Of a DNA stretch of 64,000 nt, positions 34,850 to 42,961 are shown piece after piece. Positions within the stretch are counted from its first letter, which is position 1. The number at the start of each line of letters is the position of its first letter. The notes under the pieces were generated by a model that worked only from the letters and a program-made list of their open reading frames with translations, was not told where the DNA came from and did no database searches. Source of the stretch: a virus; the IMG/VR virus record IMGVR_UViG_3300036795_000211, positions 1 to 64,000 of that record; one strand, 5' to 3'. The position numbers and the translations under genes were made by a program.

Positions 34850-35079
34850 GCACCTGTCGGCGACACACGTCAATCACCGTCACGGTACGCGGGAGGCCCC
34901 GCTGCGGGTGGTGTGGCCACCGGGTCCCGGACGCTGCGGGTGTCGCGCCAGGTCAAACCCGGGACATGATGCTGTCGCACCCCGCAGGAGCTGCTCGGAT
35001 CGCAGTCACGGAGTTGCTGGACCGCCGTCGCGCTCGGAGGCGCGCCCAGGACAGCGGACAGCAGCGCAACGTCGCATAA
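34846..35079 (+). CDS. Small basic protein with CGWCGH knuckle
   Basis: 77 residues, ATGA overlap. Two N-terminal Cys/His sites ('CRRHTS', 'CGWCGHRV') and a basic Arg-rich helix at the end (DRRRARRRAQ) suggest a small nucleic acid-binding protein. Its bases are clearly more GC-rich than those of the preceding gene. Confidence 0.6.
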   Translation: MSTCRRHTSITVTVRGRPRCGWCGHRVPDAAGVAPGQTRDMMLSHPAGAARIAVTELLDRRRARRRAQDSGQQRNVA

Positions 35080-35097
35080 AGAGCCAGCTCAGGCCGC

Positions 35098-35126
35098 TTG
35101 ACACGCCGCCCGGCTGCATGTAGTCT
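35098..35126 (+). promoter_or_regulatory. Promoter with hairpin leader
   Basis: TTGACA (35098-35103), 17-base spacer, TAGTCT (35121-35126). The leader has a perfect 6-bp hairpin (35133-35138 with 35143-35148, loop AAGA) before the ribosome site of the next gene. Confidence 0.75.
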
Positions 35127-35181
35127 TGAGAGGTGGGCAAGAGCCCACGACCCAGACACCCACGAGATGGGAAGGCACGAG

Positions 35182-35925
35182 ATGCCTACACACATCCGCC
35201 TGCCGCACAATGTCCCCGACACCCGGTCGAATGAGGCCAGCCCCAAGCAGATCGCGTTGCTGGAGCGCTTGATCGAAGAGCGCGAGATGACGGACGAGCA
35301 GGCGTCCTGGTACATCGACAGGATCTACCGGCACCGCAACCAGACAAACCCGTACCTCATCTCGAAGACCGAGATCAGCAAGTGGTTCGGCAAGCGCGAG
35401 CTCGGAACCGGCCTGTTTGGTCGGCCACTACGGACCGGGATGGTTCCGGACCACAAGAAGGCGTTCGTGGCCGAACCGTTCGGAACCCCGGTCCAGGACG
35501 TCGGAGAGCAGCACCTGGCAGTTCCGGCGAACTTCACCGAGGTCGCCCGTACCCGTCCCCGTCCGCCTGTTCAGCCAGTGCGTAACCGAGTGGCCGCCGA
35601 GGTTGGCGTGTACCGGCACAACGGTAAGGTGTACGTGGTCCGCAAGCGGCGGGGCCGCGAGTACCGTTACGCCACCGTCCTGGTCGAACTCGGCCTCCCG
35701 CGTTTGAACGAGCACGGCCAGACAGTTACCCACGATTTCGTGCAGGCGCACGGAATGCAGTACGAGCTCAGTGCCGAAGAGCGCATCACGGACGACGAGG
35801 AGATCAAGGCGCTGTGCATTCAGGTGGGCCGTTGCATCATGTGTAGCCACGCCATCTGGCAGGCCAAGTCGGTCGCGCGGATGATGGGAACCCGTTGCTA
35901 CAAGCGGGCGCACGGCCTGATCTGA
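35182..35925 (+). CDS. DUF6011-type protein
   Basis: 247 residues from ATG 35182 (GGGAAGG site). N-terminal helices 'EASPKQIALLERLIEEREMTDEQASWYIDRI'; middle beta stretch 'GVYRHNGKVYVVRKRRGREYRYATVLVE'; C-terminus 'GRCIMCSHAIWQAKSVARMMGTRCYKRAHG' matches the DUF6011 Cys pattern (GRC.MC...S...G..C). Single-gene unit with its own promoter. Role unknown; likely metal and nucleic acid binding. Confidence 0.75.
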   Translation: MPTHIRLPHNVPDTRSNEASPKQIALLERLIEEREMTDEQASWYIDRIYRHRNQTNPYLISKTEISKWFGKRELGTGLFGRPLRTGMVPDHKKAFVAEPFGTPVQDVGEQHLAVPANFTEVARTRPRPPVQPVRNRVAAEVGVYRHNGKVYVVRKRRGREYRYATVLVELGLPRLNEHGQTVTHDFVQAHGMQYELSAEERITDDEEIKALCIQVGRCIMCSHAIWQAKSVARMMGTRCYKRAHGLI

Positions 35926-35942
35926 ACCGAGAGCGTGAGGTG

Positions 35943-35964
35943 CCCCGGGGCCTACAACCCGGGG
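35943..35964 (+). terminator. GC hairpin after the DUF6011 gene
   Basis: CCCCGGG (35943-35949) pairs with CCCGGGG (35958-35964) around an 8-base loop, 18 bases after the stop codon. It is followed by a short CCTTGC rather than a T-run, so strength is uncertain. Confidence 0.5.
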
Positions 35965-35974
35965 GCCTTGCGGT

Positions 35975-36102
35975 CCGGCTTCAAGGGAAAGTACGAAAGC
36001 TAGCGGGTCGGCCTGGCAAGCCGGTATAGTACCTCTCGCTGCCGAGCGAAACGTTCGCGCAATCGGTGGTCTACCGAGGGTCCCGTTTCCCCTTGAAGCC
36101 GG
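35975..36102 (+). promoter_or_regulatory. Long-range structured leader
   Basis: A 13-base arm (35975-35987) pairs perfectly with 36090-36102; AAA/TTT extends it past a one-base bulge. Inside are small hairpins: GGTA-TAG-TACC, GCGAA-ACG-TTCGC and CGGT...ACCG. The basal helix ends 16 bases before the AAAGG ribosome site of the gene at 36132. No promoter with a proper -35 was found for it. Confidence 0.5.
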
Positions 36103-36131
36103 TCCGGAAGGCCGAGAAGAAAGGAACACTG

Positions 36132-36671
36132 ATGCCTACACCCGGAGGTCTGCCGAAGCGAGGCGACCGCATGGAGAACGACATGTACCCGAACGTCCTA
36201 TTCGAGGTGATCGAGAGGACGTCACCGACCGTCCCGTTCATCGCGTGGATTCGCCGAGTCGACGGAAAGGAGCTCCCGCCGGGATTCGGCAGCAATCACA
36301 CCCGCAACAACCGCCGCGAGTGGTCGTTGCTCTGGGAGACATCGGAGATGCCCGGAAAGTGGCACTTCTCCGATGCAATTCCGCCACGAGTGATTCCGCT
36401 GGAGGAGAAGAAGAACGTCACGATGGTGACCGGTCCGCCGCAGTTCACGGTGTCGATCACCGAACGCGAGGAGTACTTCTCCTTTCAGCCGCAGCGTCGC
36501 ATCCCGACCATTGCCTCCCGCGCCAACTGGGAGGACTACATGGACTCGCACAACACGCCGGCCGCAGCGTACGAGGCCTGTGACCGGTCGCAGAAAGCGT
36601 TCGGCGAGAACGTAGAGTGGCGCGTGGTGCTCAAGCGTACGACGGTCGATGTCGTACACCGCACCAGTTAA
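36132..36671 (+). CDS. Hypothetical protein
   Basis: 179 residues from ATG 36132 (AAAGGAAC site). N-terminal half is beta-like ('VLFEVIERTSPTVPFIAWIRRVDGKELPPGF'), the rest mixed. No recognised family. It is flanked by the structured leader and by the promoter of the next gene, so it is a single-gene unit. Confidence 0.65.
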   Translation: MPTPGGLPKRGDRMENDMYPNVLFEVIERTSPTVPFIAWIRRVDGKELPPGFGSNHTRNNRREWSLLWETSEMPGKWHFSDAIPPRVIPLEEKKNVTMVTGPPQFTVSITEREEYFSFQPQRRIPTIASRANWEDYMDSHNTPAAAYEACDRSQKAFGENVEWRVVLKRTTVDVVHRTS

Positions 36672-36689
36672 ACCAGCCCCTGGTTCCCG

Positions 36690-36719
36690 TTGACAAGCCC
36701 CGTCCACATCGGATAGGCT
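36690..36719 (+). promoter_or_regulatory. Promoter
   Basis: TTGACA (36690-36695), 18-base spacer, TAGGCT (36714-36719); start near 36726, followed by AGGAGG before ATG 36767. Confidence 0.75.
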
Positions 36720-36766
36720 GGTGTCCAGAGCACCAGTTATCGCCCACCACAGGAGGCACTACCCAG

Positions 36767-37624
36767 ATGGTTACCGTCAAGGAGCAGCTGGCCGAGAAGA
36801 AGAGGCTCGCTGCTGAGGCCGAGGCAACCCCGGCCGCCAAGCCCGCCCGCAAGACCCGGTCCGCGAAGGCCGCGACCACCGAGACCGCACCGGCCGCGAA
36901 GACCAAGACCCGTTCCGCCAAGGCCAAGGCCGCCCCGGCGAAGGAGACCGAGGCCCCGGCCGCCAAGCCCAAGCTGACGGACGAGGAGAAGCAGGCCCGC
37001 AAGGAGGCCGCATTCGCCAAGCTCAAGGCCGCCGCAGCGGTCAAGCGTGAGGAGAAGCGGAAGGCCATCGCCGCGGCCCTGGTCCAGACCAAGAAGTCGC
37101 TCAAGAAGGGTGCGAAGCTGTACCTCACCCGGGCCAGTTACTACGGCTGCAAGGTCGTGGTCGTGGGCTCCGAGGAGGTCCGGGGCCGCATCCTCGTCAC
37201 CGTCCGGCTCGTGACCAAGAAGGACGGCACCGAGCCCTGGCCGATCGAGAACGACACCCGCCGGGTCAGCCCCGACTTCCTGCAGGCCGAGAAGCCCGGC
37301 CCCCGCGAGAAGCGCGAGAGCAAGAAGCAGCGGGAGCGTCGCGAGGCGCGGGAGGCCAAGGCCGAGGCGAAGGGCAGCAAGCGCCGGTCCAAGAAGGCCG
37401 CCGATGAGGCCGAGGCGGAGGACGAGAGCGAGGACCTGGAGGACGAGCTCGAGGTCGAGGATGAGGACGAAGAGGACCTCGAGGAGGACGACACCGAGGA
37501 CGAGGAAGACGAAGAGGTGGACGAGCCCGAGGAGGCCGATGACGAGGCCGACACGGATGAGGACGATGACGAAGAGGAGGACGACGACGACGAAGAGGAC
37601 GATGAGGACTCCTGGGAGGAGTAA
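36767..37624 (+). CDS. Histone H1-like protein with acidic tail
   Basis: 285 residues. Residues 1-120 are Lys/Ala/Thr-rich with 'AKPARKTRSAKA' repeats; 120-170 is a small beta module ('GAKLYLTRASYYGCKVVVVGSEEVRGRILVTVRLV'); the last 80 residues are almost pure Asp/Glu. Basic arms plus acidic tail resemble nucleoid proteins or chaperones. Codons are nearly all GC-ending, unlike most early genes, and a terminator follows, so it is probably made in large amounts. Confidence 0.75.
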   Translation: MVTVKEQLAEKKRLAAEAEATPAAKPARKTRSAKAATTETAPAAKTKTRSAKAKAAPAKETEAPAAKPKLTDEEKQARKEAAFAKLKAAAAVKREEKRKAIAAALVQTKKSLKKGAKLYLTRASYYGCKVVVVGSEEVRGRILVTVRLVTKKDGTEPWPIENDTRRVSPDFLQAEKPGPREKRESKKQRERREAREAKAEAKGSKRRSKKAADEAEAEDESEDLEDELEVEDEDEEDLEEDDTEDEEDEEVDEPEEADDEADTDEDDDEEEDDDDEEDDEDSWEE

Positions 37625-37642
37625 CCTCTAATCCCCTGCCGG

Positions 37643-37668
37643 GGGCCGGTCGCGATGACCGGCCCTTT
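37643..37668 (+). terminator. Rho-independent-type terminator
   Basis: A perfect 9-bp stem (37643-37651 with 37657-37665) and a 5-base loop, followed by TTT, 18 bases after the preceding stop. Confidence 0.8.
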
Positions 37669-37697
37669 CGGCATCTTTGCCGGAAAGGAGAATCGGA

Positions 37698-38132
37698 ATG
37701 GCGAATCGGACTACAACCCGGCCACTTGCGCCGATCGAAAAGAAGGCGGTCGCCGGTCCAACGGCCGCAGTTCTCGGCGGTTACATCGTGTGGCTCGTAT
37801 TCACGATCTGGCCCAACCTCAAGACATACGTCACGCCCGAAGCGGCGGCGCAGATGCCGGTCGTGGTCGGAGGCATCCTGGCCGCCCTTGCGGCATACGT
37901 GGCACCGCACACCTCGCGACCCGACCTACCTTCGGTACAACCCGCCCCAGCTCAGGCACTCGGCGGACAAGGTGGACAATCGTCCTTCCGAAGCGGAACC
38001 GGCCAAACGCACATCGTCGTACACGGTGGTGACCCGGTAAGTCCGTCCGGCGGTGCCGGTGGAGGTGGGGTCCCCCTGCGTCCGGGTCCCGATTCGACAC
38101 CGGAAGCTGGCGGGGCCTGGCCGGCGGAATGA
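37698..38132 (+). CDS. Holin-like membrane protein
   Basis: 144 residues from ATG 37698 (AAAGGAGA site). Two membrane segments near residues 20-40 (PTAAVLGGYIVWLVFTIWP) and 54-72 (VVVGGILAALAAYVAP), then a Gly/Pro-rich soluble tail. Small size and layout match actinophage holins. It lies far from the endolysin, so the holin role is tentative. It overlaps the helicase gene by 4 bases. Confidence 0.6.
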   Translation: MANRTTTRPLAPIEKKAVAGPTAAVLGGYIVWLVFTIWPNLKTYVTPEAAAQMPVVVGGILAALAAYVAPHTSRPDLPSVQPAPAQALGGQGGQSSFRSGTGQTHIVVHGGDPVSPSGGAGGGGVPLRPGPDSTPEAGGAWPAE

Positions 38133-39478
38133 AGCCCGACGTACACCAGGAGAAGGCAATCGACCTGTTCGTCGCCAATCGAACGTTCGGTTGCTTTGAC
38201 GTGCCGGGGAGCGGTAAGACAGCTATTGCGATTAACGCACTTGATCGCTTGGGCCGCTTCCCGGCAGTGATTACCGCTCCGGCGCACCTCGTTCCGCAAT
38301 GGCGACAGCAGTTCATCGACTGGGGCTTTCCGGAGGACGAGATCGCGTACACCCCGCGCGGATGCGGTCCGGAACATCGACTCGACGTGCTGTTTAGCGA
38401 CGCTGCCTTTAAAGTGGTGTCGTACGACATGTGGGCAACGGATCGCTATCGGAAGTACCTCCTCGATCGGGAGTACGAAGCATACGTATTCGATGAAGCA
38501 CACCGTCTGAGGCGCGGGGGACGGAGGAAGCGACGATCCGTTGAAGGTGGCGCGTACAAGGCCGTGAAGTGGCTGCGGACGAAGACCCGTTCGAAGCACA
38601 TGAACACGCCGGTCTGGTGGCTCACCGGTACCCCGATAATCAAGGACGCGACCGACGTCTGGCCGTTCCTCGCAATGGCGAATCCGTATCGCTTCACCTC
38701 CCGCGAACGCTTTGCACAGGACACGTGCTATACGTCGTATTCACCGTACGGTCTCGTGATCGGTAAGGTGAAGGAGCCCGAGAAGTTCCAGCGGCTACTC
38801 GGAAAGTATTCGATCCGCCGCACCTGGTCCGACATTCCGGAGCTCGCCGATCTGTCGATTCGACATATCGAGGTACCGGTGGAGCTCGCACCGCGTGAGC
38901 TGCATCGTCACCGAACGATAAAGCAGGACTATCGTGATCCGCTTACCGGCGAACCGCTGTTCTCGTCCGGGTCGATGGTCCGTGCTCTCCGACAATTGAC
39001 CGTACCAGCCAAACTAGACGCACTGTCCGAGGTGCTGGAGGACCACCCCGGACGCTGGTTGCTCCTCGCTTGGTACAAGAAGAGCGCGAGGGACATTGAA
39101 GCGCTGGTCAAGAAGACCGGTCGTCCTGTCGGGTACATCGACGGAACGGTGAAGGAGCGTGATCGTCAGGAAGCATTCAAGCTATACCGACGTAATCCGC
39201 AGGCCGTAATGGTCGCGACGATCGGATCGACGAAGGAGGGATTCGACGGCCTGCAGGTGGGCAACCAGGTCGGGTTCGTCGAACAGCACTACCTATCCGA
39301 AGACAACGCGCAGGCGTTTGGCCGCCTCCTGCGGCGCGGGCAGGGCCAGCCCGTACTCGCTTACTGGTTCTATGCTCGCAGGTCATTCGACATGCGCGTT
39401 CGTCGAGTAGCACTAAACCGGGGAAAGGGTATCGCCGAAGCACTCGGTGAGTACCTCGAAGAGGAGGAATGGGAATGA
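38129..39478 (+). CDS. SF2 (SNF2/DEAH) helicase
   Basis: 449 residues. Walker A 'VPGSGKTAIA' near 25, DEAH box 'YVFDEAHRL' near 120, motif III-like 'WWLTGTPI', and C-terminal 'VATIGSTKEGFDGLQVGNQVGFVEQHY...QAFGRLLRRGQ' as motifs V-VI. Such proteins move along or remodel DNA during phage replication or recombination. ATGA start. Confidence 0.9.
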   Translation: MKPDVHQEKAIDLFVANRTFGCFDVPGSGKTAIAINALDRLGRFPAVITAPAHLVPQWRQQFIDWGFPEDEIAYTPRGCGPEHRLDVLFSDAAFKVVSYDMWATDRYRKYLLDREYEAYVFDEAHRLRRGGRRKRRSVEGGAYKAVKWLRTKTRSKHMNTPVWWLTGTPIIKDATDVWPFLAMANPYRFTSRERFAQDTCYTSYSPYGLVIGKVKEPEKFQRLLGKYSIRRTWSDIPELADLSIRHIEVPVELAPRELHRHRTIKQDYRDPLTGEPLFSSGSMVRALRQLTVPAKLDALSEVLEDHPGRWLLLAWYKKSARDIEALVKKTGRPVGYIDGTVKERDRQEAFKLYRRNPQAVMVATIGSTKEGFDGLQVGNQVGFVEQHYLSEDNAQAFGRLLRRGQGQPVLAYWFYARRSFDMRVRRVALNRGKGIAEALGEYLEEEEWE

Positions 39479-39660
39479 GGTACCGCATCGCAAAATGGAA
39501 GGACGCACTGATTCGCAAGGTCGTGTGGCACCTACCGCGCCGAGTCGTGATGTGGAGCTACATTCGGGTAGCCGCTCACGCAACTACCGGTAAGTTCGGT
39601 GACACGGTCGTACCGGAGCTGTCGATGATGGACGCACTCAAACGATGGGACGAACGATGA
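39475..39660 (+). CDS. Small conserved actinophage-type protein
   Basis: 61 residues from ATG 39475 (ATGA). 'MRYRIAKWKDALIRKVVWHLPRRVVMWSYIRVAAHATTGKFGDTVVPELSMMDALKRW' is a pattern I recognise as recurring in actinophages without known function. A basic, amphipathic helix makes up most of it. Confidence 0.7.
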   Translation: MRYRIAKWKDALIRKVVWHLPRRVVMWSYIRVAAHATTGKFGDTVVPELSMMDALKRWDER

Positions 39661-40265
39661 ATGACATCGCACATCGTACGGAGAACGACAACGACCTGCA
39701 CGGTGACCCCGACGCGACGCACTGGGCCGAACGCTTTATCGCCGTTCGCAAGGAGATCCGATTTCAGAAGCTGCGGGATATCGCGGACGACGAAGGTGCG
39801 ATGCTAGCGTGGTTCGCCGGAGCAATCGAGACCGGCCGAATGGCGGAACACGAACTGTTCGACCGCCCTTTCGGCTCCGATGCGCCGTCGGACGGGGACA
39901 CTGCCGAAGTCCCTGCTGGTGATCGTCCGGAGTATATCACCTTCTTCGATGCGTTCAGCGGATGGGCGCACCTGCAGGAGCTCTGGCCGGAGAACGGACA
40001 GTGGTGTCGACGACACTGGTCTCCGTGTCCGGCAGGCGGTTACAACGGAATCGGCGCAGCGGTCGCAATGATGGAAGCGTTCGCACAGGACAGCGAGTTG
40101 TCCGGAGATGCACTTACGCCCGAAGGACTCAATCGGTCACTACTGCGGGTCGTAAAGGAGCACGGCGCAATCTGCTGCGCTCTCGGCGACCAAGAGATGT
40201 ACCGTATCTGGCAGGACTGGCCCGGCGCAACGAAGCTACCGGGCCAGGTAGACGCTTCCGAATAG
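39657..40265 (+). CDS. Hypothetical protein
   Basis: 202 residues from ATG 39657, overlapping the previous stop. Helical with a Cys/His/Trp-rich part (WCRRHWSPCPAGGYNG). No family recognised. Part of the helicase operon. Confidence 0.65.
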   Translation: MNDIAHRTENDNDLHGDPDATHWAERFIAVRKEIRFQKLRDIADDEGAMLAWFAGAIETGRMAEHELFDRPFGSDAPSDGDTAEVPAGDRPEYITFFDAFSGWAHLQELWPENGQWCRRHWSPCPAGGYNGIGAAVAMMEAFAQDSELSGDALTPEGLNRSLLRVVKEHGAICCALGDQEMYRIWQDWPGATKLPGQVDASE

Positions 40266-40275
40266 GAGAGAGAAC

Positions 40276-40872
40276 ATGCCACTCGCAGGAACGAACATTC
40301 CGAAGGCCGTCCGTGCCGGTGACTTCTTCTGCGTGCAGGGCTCATCGAGCTCCGGACGGTGGATTAAAGGCGCCGAGATCATCGACGACGCTTCACCCGA
40401 TGCTGCCGAGTTCCAGCACGCCGGAATCGTCACAAAGGTTACGTGGCCGACCGCCGGAGTCCCGAACGTCACGATTCTCGAAGCCGAAGGTGACGGCGCA
40501 ATCGAGACTGCGTACCACTACGACGGTGCGCATATAATTTGGTCGACCGGCGCAATCGTGCCGTCCGCGGTTCAGCGTCCGAACATCGTGGCAGGCGCAC
40601 TCACGCTAAAGGGTGCGAAGTACGGCTATCTCGATTACGCAGCGCTTGGGCTGCATCACTACCACGTCGACATCCCCGGCCTTCGTGCTTACATCGGCTG
40701 GTCGAAGCGGCTCATCTGCTCGCAGCTCGTAGACCGGGCATACGAACTCGGCGATTACCATCTGTTCGTCAAGCCGCCACGCTGGAACGGCTACGTAAAG
40801 CCCTCCGATCTGTCGCAGCTGCTGATCAATCTTGGCGTAACGGCACTCGGGCCGGCCCACGACAGTTGGTGA
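40276..40872 (+). CDS. Permuted papain-fold hydrolase (YiiX/NlpC-like)
   Basis: 198 residues (site GGAGAGA). 'AGDFFCVQG...GRWIKGAEIID...FQHAGIVTKV' supplies the His in the first half, and 'RLICSQLVDRAYELG' the Cys in the second half, the reversed order of the permuted NlpC/P60 family (YiiX, LRAT type). Members act on lipids, peptides or cell wall. No signal peptide; target unknown. Confidence 0.7.
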   Translation: MPLAGTNIPKAVRAGDFFCVQGSSSSGRWIKGAEIIDDASPDAAEFQHAGIVTKVTWPTAGVPNVTILEAEGDGAIETAYHYDGAHIIWSTGAIVPSAVQRPNIVAGALTLKGAKYGYLDYAALGLHHYHVDIPGLRAYIGWSKRLICSQLVDRAYELGDYHLFVKPPRWNGYVKPSDLSQLLINLGVTALGPAHDSW

Positions 40873-40873
40873 G

Positions 40874-40902
40874 TTGACATGCCTGTAGTTTCGGTATAGA
40901 CT
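40874..40902 (+). promoter_or_regulatory. Promoter
   Basis: TTGACA (40874-40879), 17-base spacer, TAGACT (40897-40902). The leader is short, with a GAGGAGG site before ATG 40924. Confidence 0.8.
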
Positions 40903-40923
40903 GGGATCTGAGGAGGCATCTAT

Positions 40924-42156
40924 ATGGCCGAGGAAGTCACTTACCCGCCGCGCTGGAAGCCGCGTCCGCCGGCACGGTTGCCCGGGGTGAACGGTAAGGC
41001 ACCGTTCGAGATCACCGTGAACGAGCTAAACTCGTACCTCCACTGTCGCCGACAGTGGCACATTACATCCGCAAACCGACAGTCGCTGCTGAAGATCGGC
41101 GCTCCGACCCCCGCGCTGCACATCGGGTCCGCATTCCACTATGCAACGGCGATGCACTCGCATCACGGACAGGACCCCGAGCAGGCCGTTCGCGAGTTCT
41201 TCTCCGACTCGATTGAGCGACTCCAGGCGCAGTACCTGCAGCGCGTCGGCGCCTATATGTCGACACAGGAGCTCAACCTGATCGACGAGCAGCGAATGAT
41301 GGCGCTGCACCTCATCCGTGTCTACTACGAACGTCACGGGCTCAAGAACCCGATCCGACCGTTCAAGCACATCGCGTCCGAGGTTACCTTTCGCTTGCCG
41401 CTCGTCAAGGAATACGACGTGTGGCTCGTTGGCACGATCGACGAGATCGGTATTGATCCGGACGGAAATCCGGTGCCGATTGAGCGAAAGACCTACACGC
41501 GGAAGCCGGACAAGAAGAACTGGCGGTTCAACCACCAGATCTACGGTTACGCGTGCGCGCTCAGCATCCTTACCGGCAAGCCGGTTAACTACGCGGCATA
41601 TGACGGCATCCGCAAGAAGGAGCCGACCGTCCCGCAGCTCTTGAAGTCCGGTGAGCTGTCCCGCAAGTGGATCGACACCACCTACGACGTGTACAAAGGG
41701 GCGGTGCTGGCCACCTATCACGGTGAGGTCCCGATCGAGTTCCTCGACATCCTGAACCGCCTTCAGGCGCGGGACCAGGGACCTGAGAACGCGTTCACGC
41801 ACCGCTTCCGCATTCCGATCTCCCGGTACGCGATGTCGAAGTGGTGGGACGACGCGCAGGCCGTTGCGATGGAGGCCTCGCACCAGCCACGGATCATTCC
41901 GAACTTCGAGTGGCAGGGCTGCCCGATGTGTCGGCAGAAGGACCTGTGCCACGCGATTCAGGCCGGTGACCGTAACGCGCAGACCGAGATCATCCGTTCC
42001 GAGTATCGGAAGGGTACGACGCCGACCATTACCACCGTTCGTTCCGGCGTTCCGATAGCGGAGAAGCGGGTCAAGGACGTCAGCCAACTGGCGAAGTACA
42101 GCCAGGTGTCGATGGGCCACGATCCGGACTACACCACGGAGGTCGTTCCGTCATGA
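40924..42156 (+). CDS. Cas4/RecB-like exonuclease
   Basis: 410 residues. PD-(D/E)XK core: 'VGTIDEIGIDPDGNPVPIERKTY' near 172-192 (D, then E-R-K), followed by 'NHQIYGYA'. One Cys near residue 40 ('LHCRRQW') and three near 333-342 ('CPMCRQKDLC') match the four ligands of the 4Fe-4S cluster in Cas4 and AddB-type nucleases. Likely processes ends for recombination with the Sak4-like protein. Confidence 0.88.
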   Translation: MAEEVTYPPRWKPRPPARLPGVNGKAPFEITVNELNSYLHCRRQWHITSANRQSLLKIGAPTPALHIGSAFHYATAMHSHHGQDPEQAVREFFSDSIERLQAQYLQRVGAYMSTQELNLIDEQRMMALHLIRVYYERHGLKNPIRPFKHIASEVTFRLPLVKEYDVWLVGTIDEIGIDPDGNPVPIERKTYTRKPDKKNWRFNHQIYGYACALSILTGKPVNYAAYDGIRKKEPTVPQLLKSGELSRKWIDTTYDVYKGAVLATYHGEVPIEFLDILNRLQARDQGPENAFTHRFRIPISRYAMSKWWDDAQAVAMEASHQPRIIPNFEWQGCPMCRQKDLCHAIQAGDRNAQTEIIRSEYRKGTTPTITTVRSGVPIAEKRVKDVSQLAKYSQVSMGHDPDYTTEVVPS

Positions 42157-42380
42157 GGAAGCTCGATTTCGAAGGCGATTGGCGTCAGCAGCTTCGCGAT
42201 CTAATCGACCCACTTCTCGAGAAGGGTGCGAATCGCGAGACCGTTGACTTCGAGACCTCCCGCGTTTTCGGCATTCAGCTCGGACAAGGCGGACAAGGTC
42301 CGAACCCCGTCCCGGAGTGCAAGTACTGCGGGGCATACGGAGGCGGAGGCCACGGCGGCTTCTGTCCGAACGGAGGATGA
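42153..42380 (+). CDS. Small CxxC protein
   Basis: 75 residues, ATGA overlap. Ends 'CKYCGAYGGGGHGGFCPNGG', a Cys/His cluster. Co-transcribed with the Cas4-like nuclease. Confidence 0.65.
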   Translation: MRKLDFEGDWRQQLRDLIDPLLEKGANRETVDFETSRVFGIQLGQGGQGPNPVPECKYCGAYGGGGHGGFCPNGG

Positions 42381-42381
42381 A

Positions 42382-42624
42382 GTGGCAACTGAACTGGTCC
42401 GACACGCATTCGAGTTCGCGCACGAGGCTCCCGACCTCTCGCAGCTACCGCCGGGAGGTCACTTCGACGTGGAGATCGTCAAGGTCGAGCTGCGTCAGGA
42501 CCGCGCTACCGGGCAGCTCATCGTTACCGAGATCGCGCGGATCATCCGTGCACGGGACGCGGGAGGCCAAGTGATCGAGTGGCCGCCGAAGCAGGGGATG
42601 CCGTACACGTCGAGGACCGAATGA
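42382..42624 (+). CDS. Hypothetical protein
   Basis: 80 residues from GTG 42382 (GGAGG 5 bases upstream). 'GGHFDVEIVKVELRQDRATGQLIVTEIARIIRARDAGGQVIEWPPKQ' is a small beta fold. Overlaps next gene as ATGA. Confidence 0.6.
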   Translation: MATELVRHAFEFAHEAPDLSQLPPGGHFDVEIVKVELRQDRATGQLIVTEIARIIRARDAGGQVIEWPPKQGMPYTSRTE

Positions 42625-42893
42625 AGTACCGCTTCCGAGGCGGTCCGCTTGACGGCCAGGACTGGGACGTTACTCGCGACGCTGACGGTTTTCTTCCGTA
42701 CCACATCTGCGCACTACAACCGATGTCGCTCCCGGTGCCGACCGAGCTCACACCCGCCGTCTCGACCCCCGACGTGCGTGAACCGGTCACGTACACCCTC
42801 GGCAAGCTGGTCACCGGCGAGTACGTGTACACGTGTCGTCCCGAAGACCTCGCAGAAATCTTCGGTAGCGGCAGCTCAGGACCGCCGGAGTAG
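42621..42893 (+). CDS. GGPLDG-family protein
   Basis: 90 residues. 'MKYRFRGGPLDGQDWDV' matches the start of the protein at 56492 ('SYLFIGGPLDGEYREV'), a small family seen widely in actinophages. Function unknown. Confidence 0.7.
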   Translation: MKYRFRGGPLDGQDWDVTRDADGFLPYHICALQPMSLPVPTELTPAVSTPDVREPVTYTLGKLVTGEYVYTCRPEDLAEIFGSGSSGPPE

Positions 42894-42894
42894 C

Positions 42895-42923
42895 TTGCCG
42901 TCCGGACCGGCATCGTCTATACT
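42895..42923 (+). promoter_or_regulatory. Promoter
   Basis: TTGCCG (42895-42900), 17-base spacer, TATACT (42918-42923), 2 bases after the previous stop. Confidence 0.8.
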
Positions 42924-42961
42924 CAGAGGGTAGTCAAGCAACCGCGAAGGAGGTGAGTGCA

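Noticed and set aside
36005-36030. TATAGT as a -10 in the structured leader
   Set aside because: No -35 at a usable distance, and it lies in a hairpin (GGTA-TAG-TACC).
35975-36102. Possible tRNA in this gap
   Set aside because: No acceptor stem of 7 bp with a T-arm and CCA-like end could be drawn.
41026-42120. Minus-strand ORF of 364 codons
   Set aside because: Lies fully opposite the Cas4-like nuclease; no ribosome site or promoter.
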